Shown here in pieces: positions 54,275 to 62,642 of a stretch of DNA of 64,000 nucleotides. The first letter of the stretch is position 1. Every line of letters starts with the position of its first letter. Under the pieces are notes generated by a model that did not search any database, had not been told where the DNA came from, and saw only the letters and a program-made list of their open reading frames with translations. The position numbers and the translations under genes were made by a program. The DNA is taken from positions 62,001-126,000 of the forward strand of contig NZ_JWLJ01000011.1 in the NCBI RefSeq assembly GCF_000813985.1, in the 5' to 3' direction. Source of the stretch: Ruegeria sp. ANG-R (lineage in GTDB: Bacteria > Pseudomonadota > Alphaproteobacteria > Rhodobacterales > Rhodobacteraceae).

Positions 54275-55630
54275 TTATCCGTCCGGTTGTATGCCCGCCG
54301 TCACGTCGGACCCCTGATCAGCCGGGTTTCTGTCCAACTGACAAAACACGAACTCTGCTTCAATCAGATCGACAAAGGCATCGCGCCCCTCAAGACCCAG
54401 TGCAATTGCGTGTGATTCAAGATCATCCGGCACCGCCTGGTCAAGACGCGTTTCAAAATACCATATCAGCGACTGCGTTCGGTTCGCCGCGCCATTGGCG
54501 CTATTCGGTCGCGGCATCTGCTCGGCCTTGCGCCGGGCGCGCTCGCGCAACGCGCTATAGTCACCCGCGCGCCGAAGTTCGGTAAGCAGCGCGGCATCCA
54601 GCTCATCTGCCAGACCTTCGATTGCGATATCAACGCGCGATCTGTCAGCCAGCATCGTCTCGTATTGCGCAAGCGTCAGGTCGTTCTCTTGCAGCCATTG
54701 GATAAGATCGGCGTGGCGGGGCAGCCGGGCCCCCAGCCTATGCTCGGTCATCTGTTGCAGCAACGCCTGTTTGTCAGGTTCCCGGCCCTGTCTGCGGGCC
54801 GCGTCCTGTGAAAGCAAGCTCAGCGCGGCGCGGTCGCGCAGTTCGGCGTAACGCACGGGGTCAAGCCGCAACTCATCCACCAACGCCCGCGCGCCGGTTT
54901 CCTGCTGTGTGGTTTCGGTATCGACGCGAGTGCAGAGTTCGCGCCAGGCCAGCGTGCGCTCGACGCGCTGAGGATCGGGCGCTGCCGCGCCTTCGTCCAG
55001 ACACCGGGCCATTTCGGTCAGCATCGTGCGCGCGTCATCGCCTTTGGTATCGACCCGCCCTTCCGGCAGCCAGCGTTGGAAGCCCTCCAGGCCGGACGGT
55101 GGCGTAGCACCCTCCATGATCCTGTCCCACACCCGATCACGGTAATGCAATTCCTTGGCCGTCCGCAGCAGGGCAGAGCCCGCCGCAGATTGCAGAACCC
55201 CCTCAGTCCGCGCTTGCGCAATCGTGGCGCGGATCGACACCATCGGCTCGCTCAACGGCGGAAAACCAAGCTCGGCAGGGCCATGCAGGACCGCCACCTC
55301 ATCGTCATCCTCAAGCGCGCCGCTTAGATAGTCCTCGAATACCTGCCCGATTCCGATCATCCCGAAGTCAGCCAGCTCTGCCGCCCGCAGCGCGCCCATG
55401 CTGGCGCTGCCAAAGACCGGGATACCTTGCTCGATCGCCCACAGGATTTCTTTGTGCCAAACCGAGGGCACCCCGTCGAAATAGCCGTCGATAATCCCGA
55501 TCGCGGGCGGTTTGTCCCGCACCGCACGATATACGTCTCCCTGCTGAACCGGCGGCAGAATGGTTGCATCGAGCAGTTCCCGAACCGTATCTGCCCGCAA
55601 CGTGGGCCCGACAAAGACGACCGCTTTCAT
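54275..55630 (-). CDS. tfuA: TfuA-domain protein
   Basis: The 451-residue protein has the TfuA core in its first 210 residues: VVFVGPTL at the start, IGIIDGYFDGVPSVWHKEILWA, and FGSASMGALRAAEL (residues 73-86), then FEDYLSGALEDDDEVAVLHG. A helical C-terminal half of about 240 residues is added, unlike the shorter stand-alone TfuA. TfuA proteins work with YcaO, apparently to deliver sulfur for backbone thioamide formation, as in McrA modification and thioviridamide-like peptides. The start overlaps the YcaO stop (ATGA), so the pair is coupled. Confidence 0.92.
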   Translation of the reverse strand: MKAVVFVGPTLRADTVRELLDATILPPVQQGDVYRAVRDKPPAIGIIDGYFDGVPSVWHKEILWAIEQGIPVFGSASMGALRAAELADFGMIGIGQVFEDYLSGALEDDDEVAVLHGPAELGFPPLSEPMVSIRATIAQARTEGVLQSAAGSALLRTAKELHYRDRVWDRIMEGATPPSGLEGFQRWLPEGRVDTKGDDARTMLTEMARCLDEGAAAPDPQRVERTLAWRELCTRVDTETTQQETGARALVDELRLDPVRYAELRDRAALSLLSQDAARRQGREPDKQALLQQMTEHRLGARLPRHADLIQWLQENDLTLAQYETMLADRSRVDIAIEGLADELDAALLTELRRAGDYSALRERARRKAEQMPRPNSANGAANRTQSLIWYFETRLDQAVPDDLESHAIALGLEGRDAFVDLIEAEFVFCQLDRNPADQGSDVTAGIQPDG

Positions 55631-56820
55631 GATGACACCGCCTGAGCCCGAGGTCCGGCGATGAAATCAGGGTCATCATGAGGTGCCTCCAGCCCCGGAA
55701 TCACGGCACGAACCACGGCGATGTCGATCTCGGGCCGCGACAGATCAACCGTGATCACCTGATCTATTCCGACAGCCGACAGGCGTGTCTCCAACAGGGA
55801 CAAATCTTCCGCAAAAGATTCGGTCACATGCGTCGGGCACGCGGTGAAATCGCCGGTTATGGCCGAGCCATCGATCAACGCGCGGATATATCCGTTGCGC
55901 CAGTTCCGGGCAGTGTCCGAGAATTCTTCGGGGTCCAGATCGTCCCGCGCGCCCGAGATATAGGTCAGCCTTGTCTGTGCCGCTTCGGTCAGCGCCCGCA
56001 GCAGGGCGATGGCGCGGTCCGGGTGGCAGCCATCGCCGATGCCGATATGACCCGTTGCGCCACCAGTTTCGCAGACCGCACAGCGAAAGCTGGCGATGCC
56101 AACATCCGAGGTTGTGTCCCATATCCCCAGATCCAGCCCCGCCGCCGCAAACCGATCCATCGCCTGTTGGCAGCGCGGATCATCCACCGTGTGGGGATCG
56201 ACGCGTGGCGTCACCGCCCGGTGATGCCACAGCGTGGTCGCGTCGCGCTCGACCAGCTCGCAGATCGCATGGCAACTGGCCTCGGTTACATCGTTGCCCG
56301 AAGCCAACCCGTTGGTGGTTCTGGGAAAGGCGCGCTGCCCGCCCACGGGCGACGTGGTGTAATCGGTATCCACCATCTCATACGGCACCCAGCAGGGCTG
56401 ATCCGAACCCAGGTCGCGCCCCTGCACCCACAGCATCGCGTGATGCGGATCGAACCGACCGCCGGTCACGCGCGGCAGTCGGGCCACGTCAACAACGTGA
56501 TCCTGTGCCAGATCGATATGGCTGGACAGACGCAACGGCAGTTCGACCCGTTCTGCGTGCCACGATTCAATCGCCTCCATCACGCCCGAGGCCTGCGCAG
56601 CGCTCAGTGATAACCCTTTGCCCAGTGATACCGCGACCGAGCGGGAATTGGGCCGTGTCACCATGACCGTCGGCAACCCGACTCGGTCGAGCCCGGTCAG
56701 GTTGGCAATTCGGGTAATGCCCATCTGTCTGAGAAACGGTTTGACGATAGCAAGCGTCTGCTCCGGGTCCCGCAGCCGGTGTGTATCCAGCACGTAAGTC
56801 TTCTGCGAAATCCCGGACAT
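55627..56820 (-). CDS. ycaO: YcaO-domain ATP-dependent peptide-modifying enzyme
   Basis: The 397-residue protein shows YcaO signatures: MEAIESWHAER (about 81-91), TTNGLASGNDVTEASCHAICELVERDA (split around 168-194, with E188, E191 and D193 for Mg-ATP), and an acidic ATP-site region. YcaO activates a peptide amide with ATP, giving azolines, thioamides or amidines. The C-terminus ends AQAVSS without a PxPxP tail, as in TfuA-partnered and other non-azoline YcaOs. It is the first gene of the run YcaO-TfuA-peptidase-repeat protein. No E1-like or dehydrogenase gene is nearby. Confidence 0.93.
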   Translation of the reverse strand: MSGISQKTYVLDTHRLRDPEQTLAIVKPFLRQMGITRIANLTGLDRVGLPTVMVTRPNSRSVAVSLGKGLSLSAAQASGVMEAIESWHAERVELPLRLSSHIDLAQDHVVDVARLPRVTGGRFDPHHAMLWVQGRDLGSDQPCWVPYEMVDTDYTTSPVGGQRAFPRTTNGLASGNDVTEASCHAICELVERDATTLWHHRAVTPRVDPHTVDDPRCQQAMDRFAAAGLDLGIWDTTSDVGIASFRCAVCETGGATGHIGIGDGCHPDRAIALLRALTEAAQTRLTYISGARDDLDPEEFSDTARNWRNGYIRALIDGSAITGDFTACPTHVTESFAEDLSLLETRLSAVGIDQVITVDLSRPEIDIAVVRAVIPGLEAPHDDPDFIAGPRAQAVSS

Positions 56821-56987
56821 TCAAATGACCTTGCCAAATACCTGATAAACCAACCGAACCCGACGGACGGATCAGGTCCGCGTCAGGATGCGGGATGATT
56901 GCGAACCGGTCAACAGCAGGCTGATTGTGCGATCCGCACTTGCACGACCTGCGTCCTGCGGTTAATTCGTCTACTGCGTCGACCCAA

Positions 56988-57027
56988 TAGTCAGTTTGTA
57001 GAGCAGGTCTTTCGTAAGTAGCGGGTC
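56988..57027 (+). pseudogene. Degraded tRNA-Thr(CGT)-like fragment
   Basis: Over 41 aligned columns, 32 bases equal positions 57123-57163 of the intact tRNA-Thr, including the whole anticodon loop TTCGTAA and most of the D arm (GTAGAGCA). A weaker T-arm trace (GTTCGAGGCC) follows at 57042-57051. The acceptor stem is absent. It is offset 135 bp from the true gene. A decayed duplicate, perhaps from an earlier integration event, is the best explanation. Confidence 0.6.
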
Positions 57028-57078
57028 CATCCGCAATTGACGTTCGAGGCCAGTAGGTTAGAGAAGGCGCGTGATAAC

Positions 57079-57099
57079 TAGTAGGGCCATAGTAGGGCC
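57079..57099 (+). repeat. Short tandem repeat before tRNA-Thr
   Basis: TAGTAGGGCC occurs twice with an 11-bp period, 16 bases before the tRNA. It lies where a processing or promoter signal would be, but I assign no function. Confidence 0.6.
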
Positions 57100-57115
57100 G
57101 CGAAAAAAGAAGGAT

Positions 57116-57191
57116 GCCGCTGTAGCTCAGCTGGTAGAGCACGTCATTCGTAATGATGGGGTCGTAGGTTCGAGTCCTATCAGCGGCACCA
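57116..57191 (+). tRNA. tRNA-Thr (anticodon CGT)
   Basis: A full cloverleaf of 76 nt with encoded CCA: acceptor GCCGCTG/CAGCGGC, D stem GCTC/GAGC, anticodon stem with one G-T pair around TTCGTAA, and T arm ending GGTTCGAGTCC. Position 34-36 is CGT, reading codon ACG. It marks the left border of the accessory island. Confidence 0.95.
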
Positions 57192-57225
57192 CCCTTCTTC
57201 TTAATCAATTGTTCTAAAACAGTGA

Positions 57226-57622
57226 TCACTTCCGCGCTGCCAGCACCTTTAGTTTTAACAAGATATCTTTGTCAGTCACGGTGAAGGCAACGTGCTTATC
57301 GTCGGAAAACATCGCGAGATATGCGCCTTGGTGTTTCTTCTTCGCATCCAACGCCGCCCCTGCGACAAGGCCAACACCACCCGTTAGTATACCACCGGCT
57401 ATTGCGCCAACGGCCATTTTCCCGGGAGAACGTGATGACTCTGACCCAAGAGCCTCGAAAGCCTACAATCTCATGCGTGAGGTAGTTTTTTCCTCGCCCC
57501 ATGCTTCCAGATGTGAGGAAAGCTAATCGCTGCCCATTGTTGCCACCAAGTTCGATGGAAAGAGCACTGATGCCCGGTGAGCTTTCAATTATCTTTGCCT
57601 TAAATGTCTTGCCTTTCACCAT
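57226..57622 (-). pseudogene. Frame-broken gene for a small glycine-zipper-like protein
   Basis: Two adjacent frames join into one protein-like sequence if one base is removed near 57457 (the C in TTTCGAGG on the coding strand). The first part begins MVKGKTFKAKIIESSPGISA and runs to THEIVGF. The second continues EALGSESSRSPGKMAVGAIAGG and ends in a basic tail (KLKVLAARK). A Gly-rich helix (AGGILTGGVGLVAGAAL) may insert in membrane. ATG 57622 follows AAAGGAG. The family is not recognised. A sequencing error is the alternative to mutation. Confidence 0.6.
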
Positions 57623-57780
57623 ATAGCCGCAACTCCTTTCTTGCACACCCAAACCGCCGCGCCAAATAATGCCAACTGCTCTTGGGCTGTGGTTCCACTT
57701 TTGTCAGAATAAGAACTTAAAGATCTGAATATCCAAAACAGGTGGTTATGATTTCTAGATTTGAGAAGTTCTTCATCTGA

Positions 57781-58131
57781 ATGATGCTATCCATGGATAG
57801 CACGACAGACCTGAGGGAAGTTTTTGGGACAAACGTTCGGCATCACCGCCGTTCGCTTGTCTGGACACAGGAGCATCTCGCAGAACGTGGTGGAGCTACC
57901 TATGAAACGATTGGTAAGATCGAACGTGGGGCGGCTGCACCATCATTTGATACGGCATCCAGAATTGCGGTTGAACTCAAAGTAGATCCGTCAACTTTGT
58001 TTGGTGCTATTGCTGTTGTCGAGGGCGCTCGCGGAAAACTGCTTTCACAGATCCAGAAGTCGCTAGCGCGCATGAATGAGGAGCAACTTGCAAGGGCATC
58101 GAAGATGCTGGATGCGTTCATTGGTCGTTGA
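57781..58131 (+). CDS. XRE-family HTH regulator
   Basis: The 116-residue protein has an N-terminal helix-turn-helix (FGTNVRHHRRSLVWTQEHLAE, GATYETIGKIERGAAAPSFDTASRIA) and a helical C-terminal part (SLARMNEEQLARASKMLDAF). Three in-frame ATGs (57781, 57784, 57793) compete and none has a strong ribosome-binding site. As a small regulator in the island it may control element functions; no operator was identified. Confidence 0.85.
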   Translation: MMLSMDSTTDLREVFGTNVRHHRRSLVWTQEHLAERGGATYETIGKIERGAAAPSFDTASRIAVELKVDPSTLFGAIAVVEGARGKLLSQIQKSLARMNEEQLARASKMLDAFIGR

Positions 58132-58601
58132 TCGGGAACTTATTGTACTGTGTTTTTGCGGACTGCAGGGTTATACGTGCGCAAGTAGAGCACATTGCCC
58201 AGCGCAACGGGCGTTAAATGCCCAGAGAAGGCCGTACAGGCTGCGGCTGGCATACGCACGGCCCCAAGCCACCACTAATGGGATGTCGTCAACAGCGCGG
58301 CGCGTAAGACGTAGATTTGGCATTATCGACCTCAGAGGGCCGCAGCCTTTTGGGACTTGCGCATGTCGGGAGGACGGTTCGATTGTGTTGCTGGTAGGTA
58401 ACAGCGTCTTCGGTGACGGCTGGTTCTACATATGGAGTTGAAATCGCTATATTTACTTCGCCTCAAAACTGAACAACACACTCATGCGTAGAAGAGCTCC
58501 TTATGTGATCGCCTGCTTGCTCGTCTGTAGGCGCTAGTAAGAAGCAGCGTTTCACAACGCTTCGTAGTTGGCAAACCAAACAAGACAAGTGCTCAGTTAT
58601 A
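58132..58601. other. 470-bp stretch without a supportable gene
   Basis: An open frame of 121 codons (58076-58441) overlaps the HTH gene, has a Cys/Arg-rich, non-protein-like composition and no ribosome-binding site. No RNA gene or repeat was seen. The stretch probably holds the promoter of the next unit and may be remnant sequence. Confidence 0.55.
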
Positions 58602-59175
58602 ATGCAAGACATTGAAGAAGAAGCAAAAAAAACAGAAAGCCAGCTTGACTGAAGAGATTAAATCACGCGCTAGTCAACCGGGATGGGAGGCAATTGTTGA
58701 AGTTCTGAATTTGATTCAGGCTGAAATCGACGAGGGTCGACCAAGGTTAAGAAAAGTGAACGTAAAAGAGAATATTGGTAGTGACCGACTTGCTAGCGGT
58801 GTTCAAAGAAGCCAGACCACTAGTGCCGAATTGGTTGTAAGCGAACCTTTCTCCGACGTTGAATCCTTAGATATGACTGCAGAGGCATTAGCATTGGCAT
58901 TTATAACTCCCACAAAAATGGCCTCACGGTTGATTACGACGGTTAACCGCTTGCGCGGAGATAAAAAGACTTCTGAAGAAGAAACGACGGTGAAATTTGT
59001 CGATCCCAATTCTCCTGAAAACAAGCCTTCAAGAATAATTTCACTTCAGGAAGTTAAGAGTTCCCGCAACAAATTGAATTCACTGGCACAAAGCTTAGAA
59101 AAGCTTGTGCTTGGCCTCGAAAAAAGTAAGCGGCGCATAGCCTTTGACCCTGTGAGTGAAGTCGATGCCGATTGA
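58602..59175 (+). CDS. Uncharacterised 187-residue protein, start interrupted at an A8 tract
   Basis: The main frame runs from TTG 58612 to 59175 and encodes a Lys/Glu-rich helical protein (start region KKKQKKQKASLTEEIKSRA; central TAEALALAFITPTKMASRLITTVNRLRG; end LNSLAQSLEKLVLGLEKSKRR). ATG 58602 starts another frame that would join it if the A8 run at 58625-58632 had seven A. So the natural start may be the ATG with a slipped or mutated A tract. The family is not recognised. Its stop overlaps the next gene's ATG at 59165, which suggests a two-gene unit. Confidence 0.6.
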
Positions 59176-59844
59176 ACAAGATCTGTGGGCTCAAATTGTT
59201 GATGCGCTTGGGCAGTCCCGAGTTCAAACCTATCGTCTGCTTCCGCCGGAGACGACTTGTACGAGGCCTACATTTGGTCACTAGTATTGGAAGCAGTTGA
59301 ACGAGAGGGCGCTACGATCTCGCTCCGAGACAACGATGGCAATACACCTTCGAGCTTTTGGTTCAGATCTAGCCCATCTGGTATAGCTTCCAAAGCCCAC
59401 CCATTTTGTCATGCCGAAATTGAATTCGACCAATGCCCTCCACTTGAGGCACACATCGGGATATACGTTTCCGGCAGGTCCAAAGTGCAACATGAATGCG
59501 ATGTTGCGGTGTTGTTCAAGAGCGAAGCTGATGCAAGTCGAGCAAACAACGCACATCCTCGTTTTAGCAAGACGCTTCTGACAGTCGAGTGCAAGTTCTA
59601 TATCAATTCCAATGTCGGCATTGGTTTGGGCAGATCTTTCTTGGGTCTGATCCACGATATCCAAAATGGAGAACGCTATTTTGTTTCAACCCGCGCAACT
59701 AAATCAGTTTCGCAGCTATTTGCAAAGCACAACAAGGAGTATGAGATTGGTCTTTCGCCCATGGAGCCAGATTTAGAAGTTCGACTTCGAGGCTCGTTTG
59801 AAAAGGCCTTTAGAGACTTCAAATCTGAATACTATAAACCGTAG
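59165..59844 (+). pseudogene. PD-(D/E)xK-type nuclease-like protein, one frame break
   Basis: ATG 59165 opens MPIEQDLWAQIVDALGQSR up to TYRLLPP. Near 59246 the protein-like sequence continues in another frame as AGDDLYEAYIWSLVLEAVER, to the stop at 59844, so one base seems to be missing in CCGCCGG. The intact part alone can start at TTG 59257 (195 residues). It holds HECDVAVLF and, 28 residues on, LLTVECKFY: an Asp followed by E-x-K, the PD-(D/E)xK nuclease pattern, with an upstream acidic HAEIEF. It overlaps the preceding gene. A restriction or defence nuclease is plausible. If TTG is used the protein may still be active. Confidence 0.6.
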
Positions 59845-60002
59845 TGTTATTCTTTGCCCAAGCTGACTGCGGGTTTTGTTTACATAATGGACCTTACGCG
59901 GAAATTTTTGGGTTGCGTTTATTCGAAACCAGCTAATGCTAGGGATAAATCTTCTTAGGCAACTGTTGCTAGAACCAACTGAGCACGACCGTGGGAGGTT
60001 CC

Positions 60003-60778
60003 ATGCAGCAGGATTTCGGAGGTTTTCTTCGCTATGGCGGGAACGGACAGTACGTGGTGACTCGGCGAGAAAACCGAGTGATTGGGTATCGCTCGGCCAT
60101 CTCGATCAAATCTGTTTTCCCAAACTATTCATCGTTGCTGTCAGACTTCGTGAATCGTTTGGACGAGGTTGTCTCTGAAAATAGCAGGATGCTGCTGAAT
60201 GCGCTTACGTCTCCCGATAGCGTGCCGATTGTTTCGGAAGCAGACCTCTTCGATGTGTCTGAAGCCAAGGACGAAGCCCTAAGACAGTGGGGTGCACGTC
60301 TCCCAAGCATTTTCTCGGAATATCACACCCACCCTCAGCGTCTCCGCCCTCGACGAGTTAGCATGGAGGAACGCCTTCTTCGTGCATTTGCAGCTTTGGT
60401 AAACCAATTGCTGCAAGATGCTCTCGGCATTGAACAGTATATCTGGCGGACACGCGATGACGCCAAGGTTCGAGATAGCCATGCGGAATACGATGAGCGA
60501 GTATTTCGATGGGACAGTCCTCCGGAGGGAGGTCATCCGGGGCAGACGCATAATTGCCGCTGTGTCGCTGAGCCAATTCCACCCGGAACGCAAAACAATG
60601 TTGTTTGGCTGACTTTGCTGCGACCGCCGATAGCTTCCCGAGCAACAACGGTACGGTCCGGCGCTTGGCGAATGGCCTGTCTGCCAGATCACCAGCTGGT
60701 TTGGCTGCATATGCAGCGTTGGAGGCGAGCAATCAGCTCCAATCATTTATTCCGCATATGCCAGCCAGCATTCGCTAA
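60003..60778 (+). pseudogene. MuF/gp7-type phage head protein remnant, frame-broken near the end
   Basis: ATG 60003 follows GGGAGG. Residues about 149-190 (RTRDDAKVRDSHAEYDERVF, then PPEGGHPGQTHNCRC) match the C-terminal signature of SPP1 gp7/Mu gpF minor head proteins. Upstream, FSEYHTHP around residue 104-111 recalls a JAB-type metal site but the rest is unclear. Near 60600 the sensible reading shifts frame by a missing T in GTTGTTTGG. It then gives LADFAATADSFPSNNGTVRR and ends at 60778. It stands alone without other virion genes, so it is a prophage remnant or a domain reused in a toxin-like protein. Confidence 0.6.
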
Positions 60779-60947
60779 GCGGGCATAAACAGGCAAGAAT
60801 GGGTCGGGTCTGGTTGTGGTTATTACGGGGAGGCCAGCCGGGTCGTAGCTAACGGTGATTGATGTGTCGTGTATCATCCAGTAGTAGGTGACCAGCTCCA
60901 AACAACAAACCCTAGCAATGCACCGATTGACGGGCTAAAGCTTTTCC

Positions 60948-61844
60948 ATGGCTAACCTACCTCACCCGATCCCGTATCAAGGTAGTAAGCGCAAGCTCGC
61001 GCCGATGATTGACGACTACCTGCCAGAAGGCATCAAAACCTTCTATGAACCATTTTGCGGTTCCGCTGCGATGACGATTTACGCTGCTTATCATCAGCGC
61101 GCAGATCGCTTCGTGATAGCCGATAGCCTTGAGCCGATGGTGGCGCTGCTGCGTTCAATCGTCGAGGAACCTGACGTAACGGCGGCGCGGTATGCTGAGC
61201 TGTGGCATGGTCAGCGCGAGGGCGAGACCGGATATTTCAACGAGGTGCGGGACCGATACAATGCCGATCGGCAACCAGTGGACCTGCTCTACCTTATATG
61301 TCGTTGCGTTAAGAATGCGGTTCGCTTTAACCGCGAGGGACGGTTCACCCAGTCGGTGGACAAGCGCCGCCTCGGGATGCGCCCGGAGAAGTTGAGCAAC
61401 GCAGTGCAGGGTGTCTCACGGATTTTGCGTGGCAGAACTGAGTTCCGGGTAGGTGACTGGCGCACGACGGCATCTGACGCAGGTACGGCTGACTTTGTTT
61501 ACATGGACCCGCCCTACCTCGGGACTTCCATGGGGAGAGACAAGCGCTACCATCAGCAGCTCACACAAGAGGAGTTATGTGAGGGACTGCAAGAGCTGCG
61601 CGCGAGGAATGTCCCCTTTGCGCTTTCCTATGACGGTATGACCGGCGGACGCGAATATGGCCCGCCTTTGCCCGACAACCTAGGGCTCACTCGCCTGTTG
61701 CTCCATGCCGGAACTTCATCTCAGTCCACCTTGTCGGGGCGGAAAGAGGAGACGGTCGAAAGCCTATATGTGACGCCTAGTCTAGCCGAACCGGTTGAGG
61801 GGGTGATCCGTCCGAAGGTAGCGCAGGCCAGCCTAGCCATCTAG
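60948..61844 (+). CDS. D12-class N6-adenine DNA methyltransferase
   Basis: The 298-residue protein has the D12/Dam set: PYQGSKRKL at the start (cofactor motif region), FYEPFCGSAAMTI (motif I) and the catalytic DPPY at 187-190, followed by LGTSMGRDKRYHQQ. It methylates adenine in a short palindrome such as GATC or CATG; the site cannot be read by eye. The gene converges on and overlaps an HNH endonuclease gene by 12 bases, indicating a restriction-modification pair. Confidence 0.92.
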   Translation: MANLPHPIPYQGSKRKLAPMIDDYLPEGIKTFYEPFCGSAAMTIYAAYHQRADRFVIADSLEPMVALLRSIVEEPDVTAARYAELWHGQREGETGYFNEVRDRYNADRQPVDLLYLICRCVKNAVRFNREGRFTQSVDKRRLGMRPEKLSNAVQGVSRILRGRTEFRVGDWRTTASDAGTADFVYMDPPYLGTSMGRDKRYHQQLTQEELCEGLQELRARNVPFALSYDGMTGGREYGPPLPDNLGLTRLLLHAGTSSQSTLSGRKEETVESLYVTPSLAEPVEGVIRPKVAQASLAI

Positions 61845-62552
61845 CAACCGCTTAGCGAGAACCTGAACGGTCACGCCTTCCCGCGCGGCGCGATCACGCA
61901 GCTTGTCGAACACCGAGGTCTCATCCGCGCGCCATTCAAGGTCAAGACGGCGAACCTCCTCAAGTGCCACGTGCGTGTAGCTCTCGGGTGACGCCCAGAA
62001 GCAGGCACTGCAGACATCCTCACTCCGGTCTTGCTGAGCGTTGCGGCAGTTCTCGCAGGACCAAGACTTGGCTCGTTGGCTTGAGGCGTCGATGAGCATG
62101 TAGGTCTCGGGGTTAGACTCATCGAACGCTGCATCACCAGCCACTTGATATGGCACCCGATGGTCGATCTGGAGGTAGCGCGGCGCGAGCACTTCTTGCG
62201 TAAAGGCTTCCCGCGAGTTGTAGTGTTCAACCAGTCGGTTCTTGAAAGCCTTCGAGAACGCTTTGCGCCCGTCTATTCGGCCCGCTTTAATGTCGCTCGG
62301 GTTGCCAAAACGATACACCCCGATCTTGCGACCAGTCTTCGCCGAAACGCGGTCGCGTGTCATCACAATCGGGATTCCCGCTTCCTTTACGTCGCCCGCG
62401 ACACGAGGTGGGTGGTCATATCCCAATTCATTCAGGTCTTCAGTCGAGCACTCACCGTACTCCAACAGGTAGTCAATGAGTGCTCGCGCACGCTTCGCGG
62501 TGACTTTCTCGCATAACGCGAGGATTCGAGGGTCAACATTCTGATTCGGCAT
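61833..62552 (-). CDS. HNH restriction endonuclease-like protein
   Basis: The 239-residue protein has an N-terminal helical/winged part (LIDYLLEYGECSTEDLNELGYDHP, probably DNA binding). An HNH-type core follows with IDHRVPYQ (129-136) and a zinc site C166-x2-C169...C181-x2-C184 (SWSCENCRNA, VCSACFW). ATG 62552 is chosen because conserved-looking sequence begins there; the 21 codons upstream look non-coding. Its convergent overlap with the adenine methylase supports a type II restriction enzyme for the same site. Confidence 0.82.
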   Translation of the reverse strand: MPNQNVDPRILALCEKVTAKRARALIDYLLEYGECSTEDLNELGYDHPPRVAGDVKEAGIPIVMTRDRVSAKTGRKIGVYRFGNPSDIKAGRIDGRKAFSKAFKNRLVEHYNSREAFTQEVLAPRYLQIDHRVPYQVAGDAAFDESNPETYMLIDASSQRAKSWSCENCRNAQQDRSEDVCSACFWASPESYTHVALEEVRRLDLEWRADETSVFDKLRDRAAREGVTVQVLAKRLLDG

Positions 62553-62642
62553 AGAAATCACGTTGCCATACGTGACAGTGCAGCGAAAGCCGCAGCTCGA
62601 CCAACATATCCGCAATTAGTTGTTCGGCTTTGCTGTGGTTGG

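Noticed and set aside
56567-57229. Minus-strand open frame reading through tRNA-Thr and the YcaO start
   Set aside because: It contains RTRTYDPIITNDVLYQLSYSG, the typical false translation of a tRNA gene, and overlaps the YcaO coding region.
58076-58441. 121-codon open frame after the HTH gene
   Set aside because: It overlaps the HTH gene and has Cys/Arg-rich composition without a ribosome-binding site.
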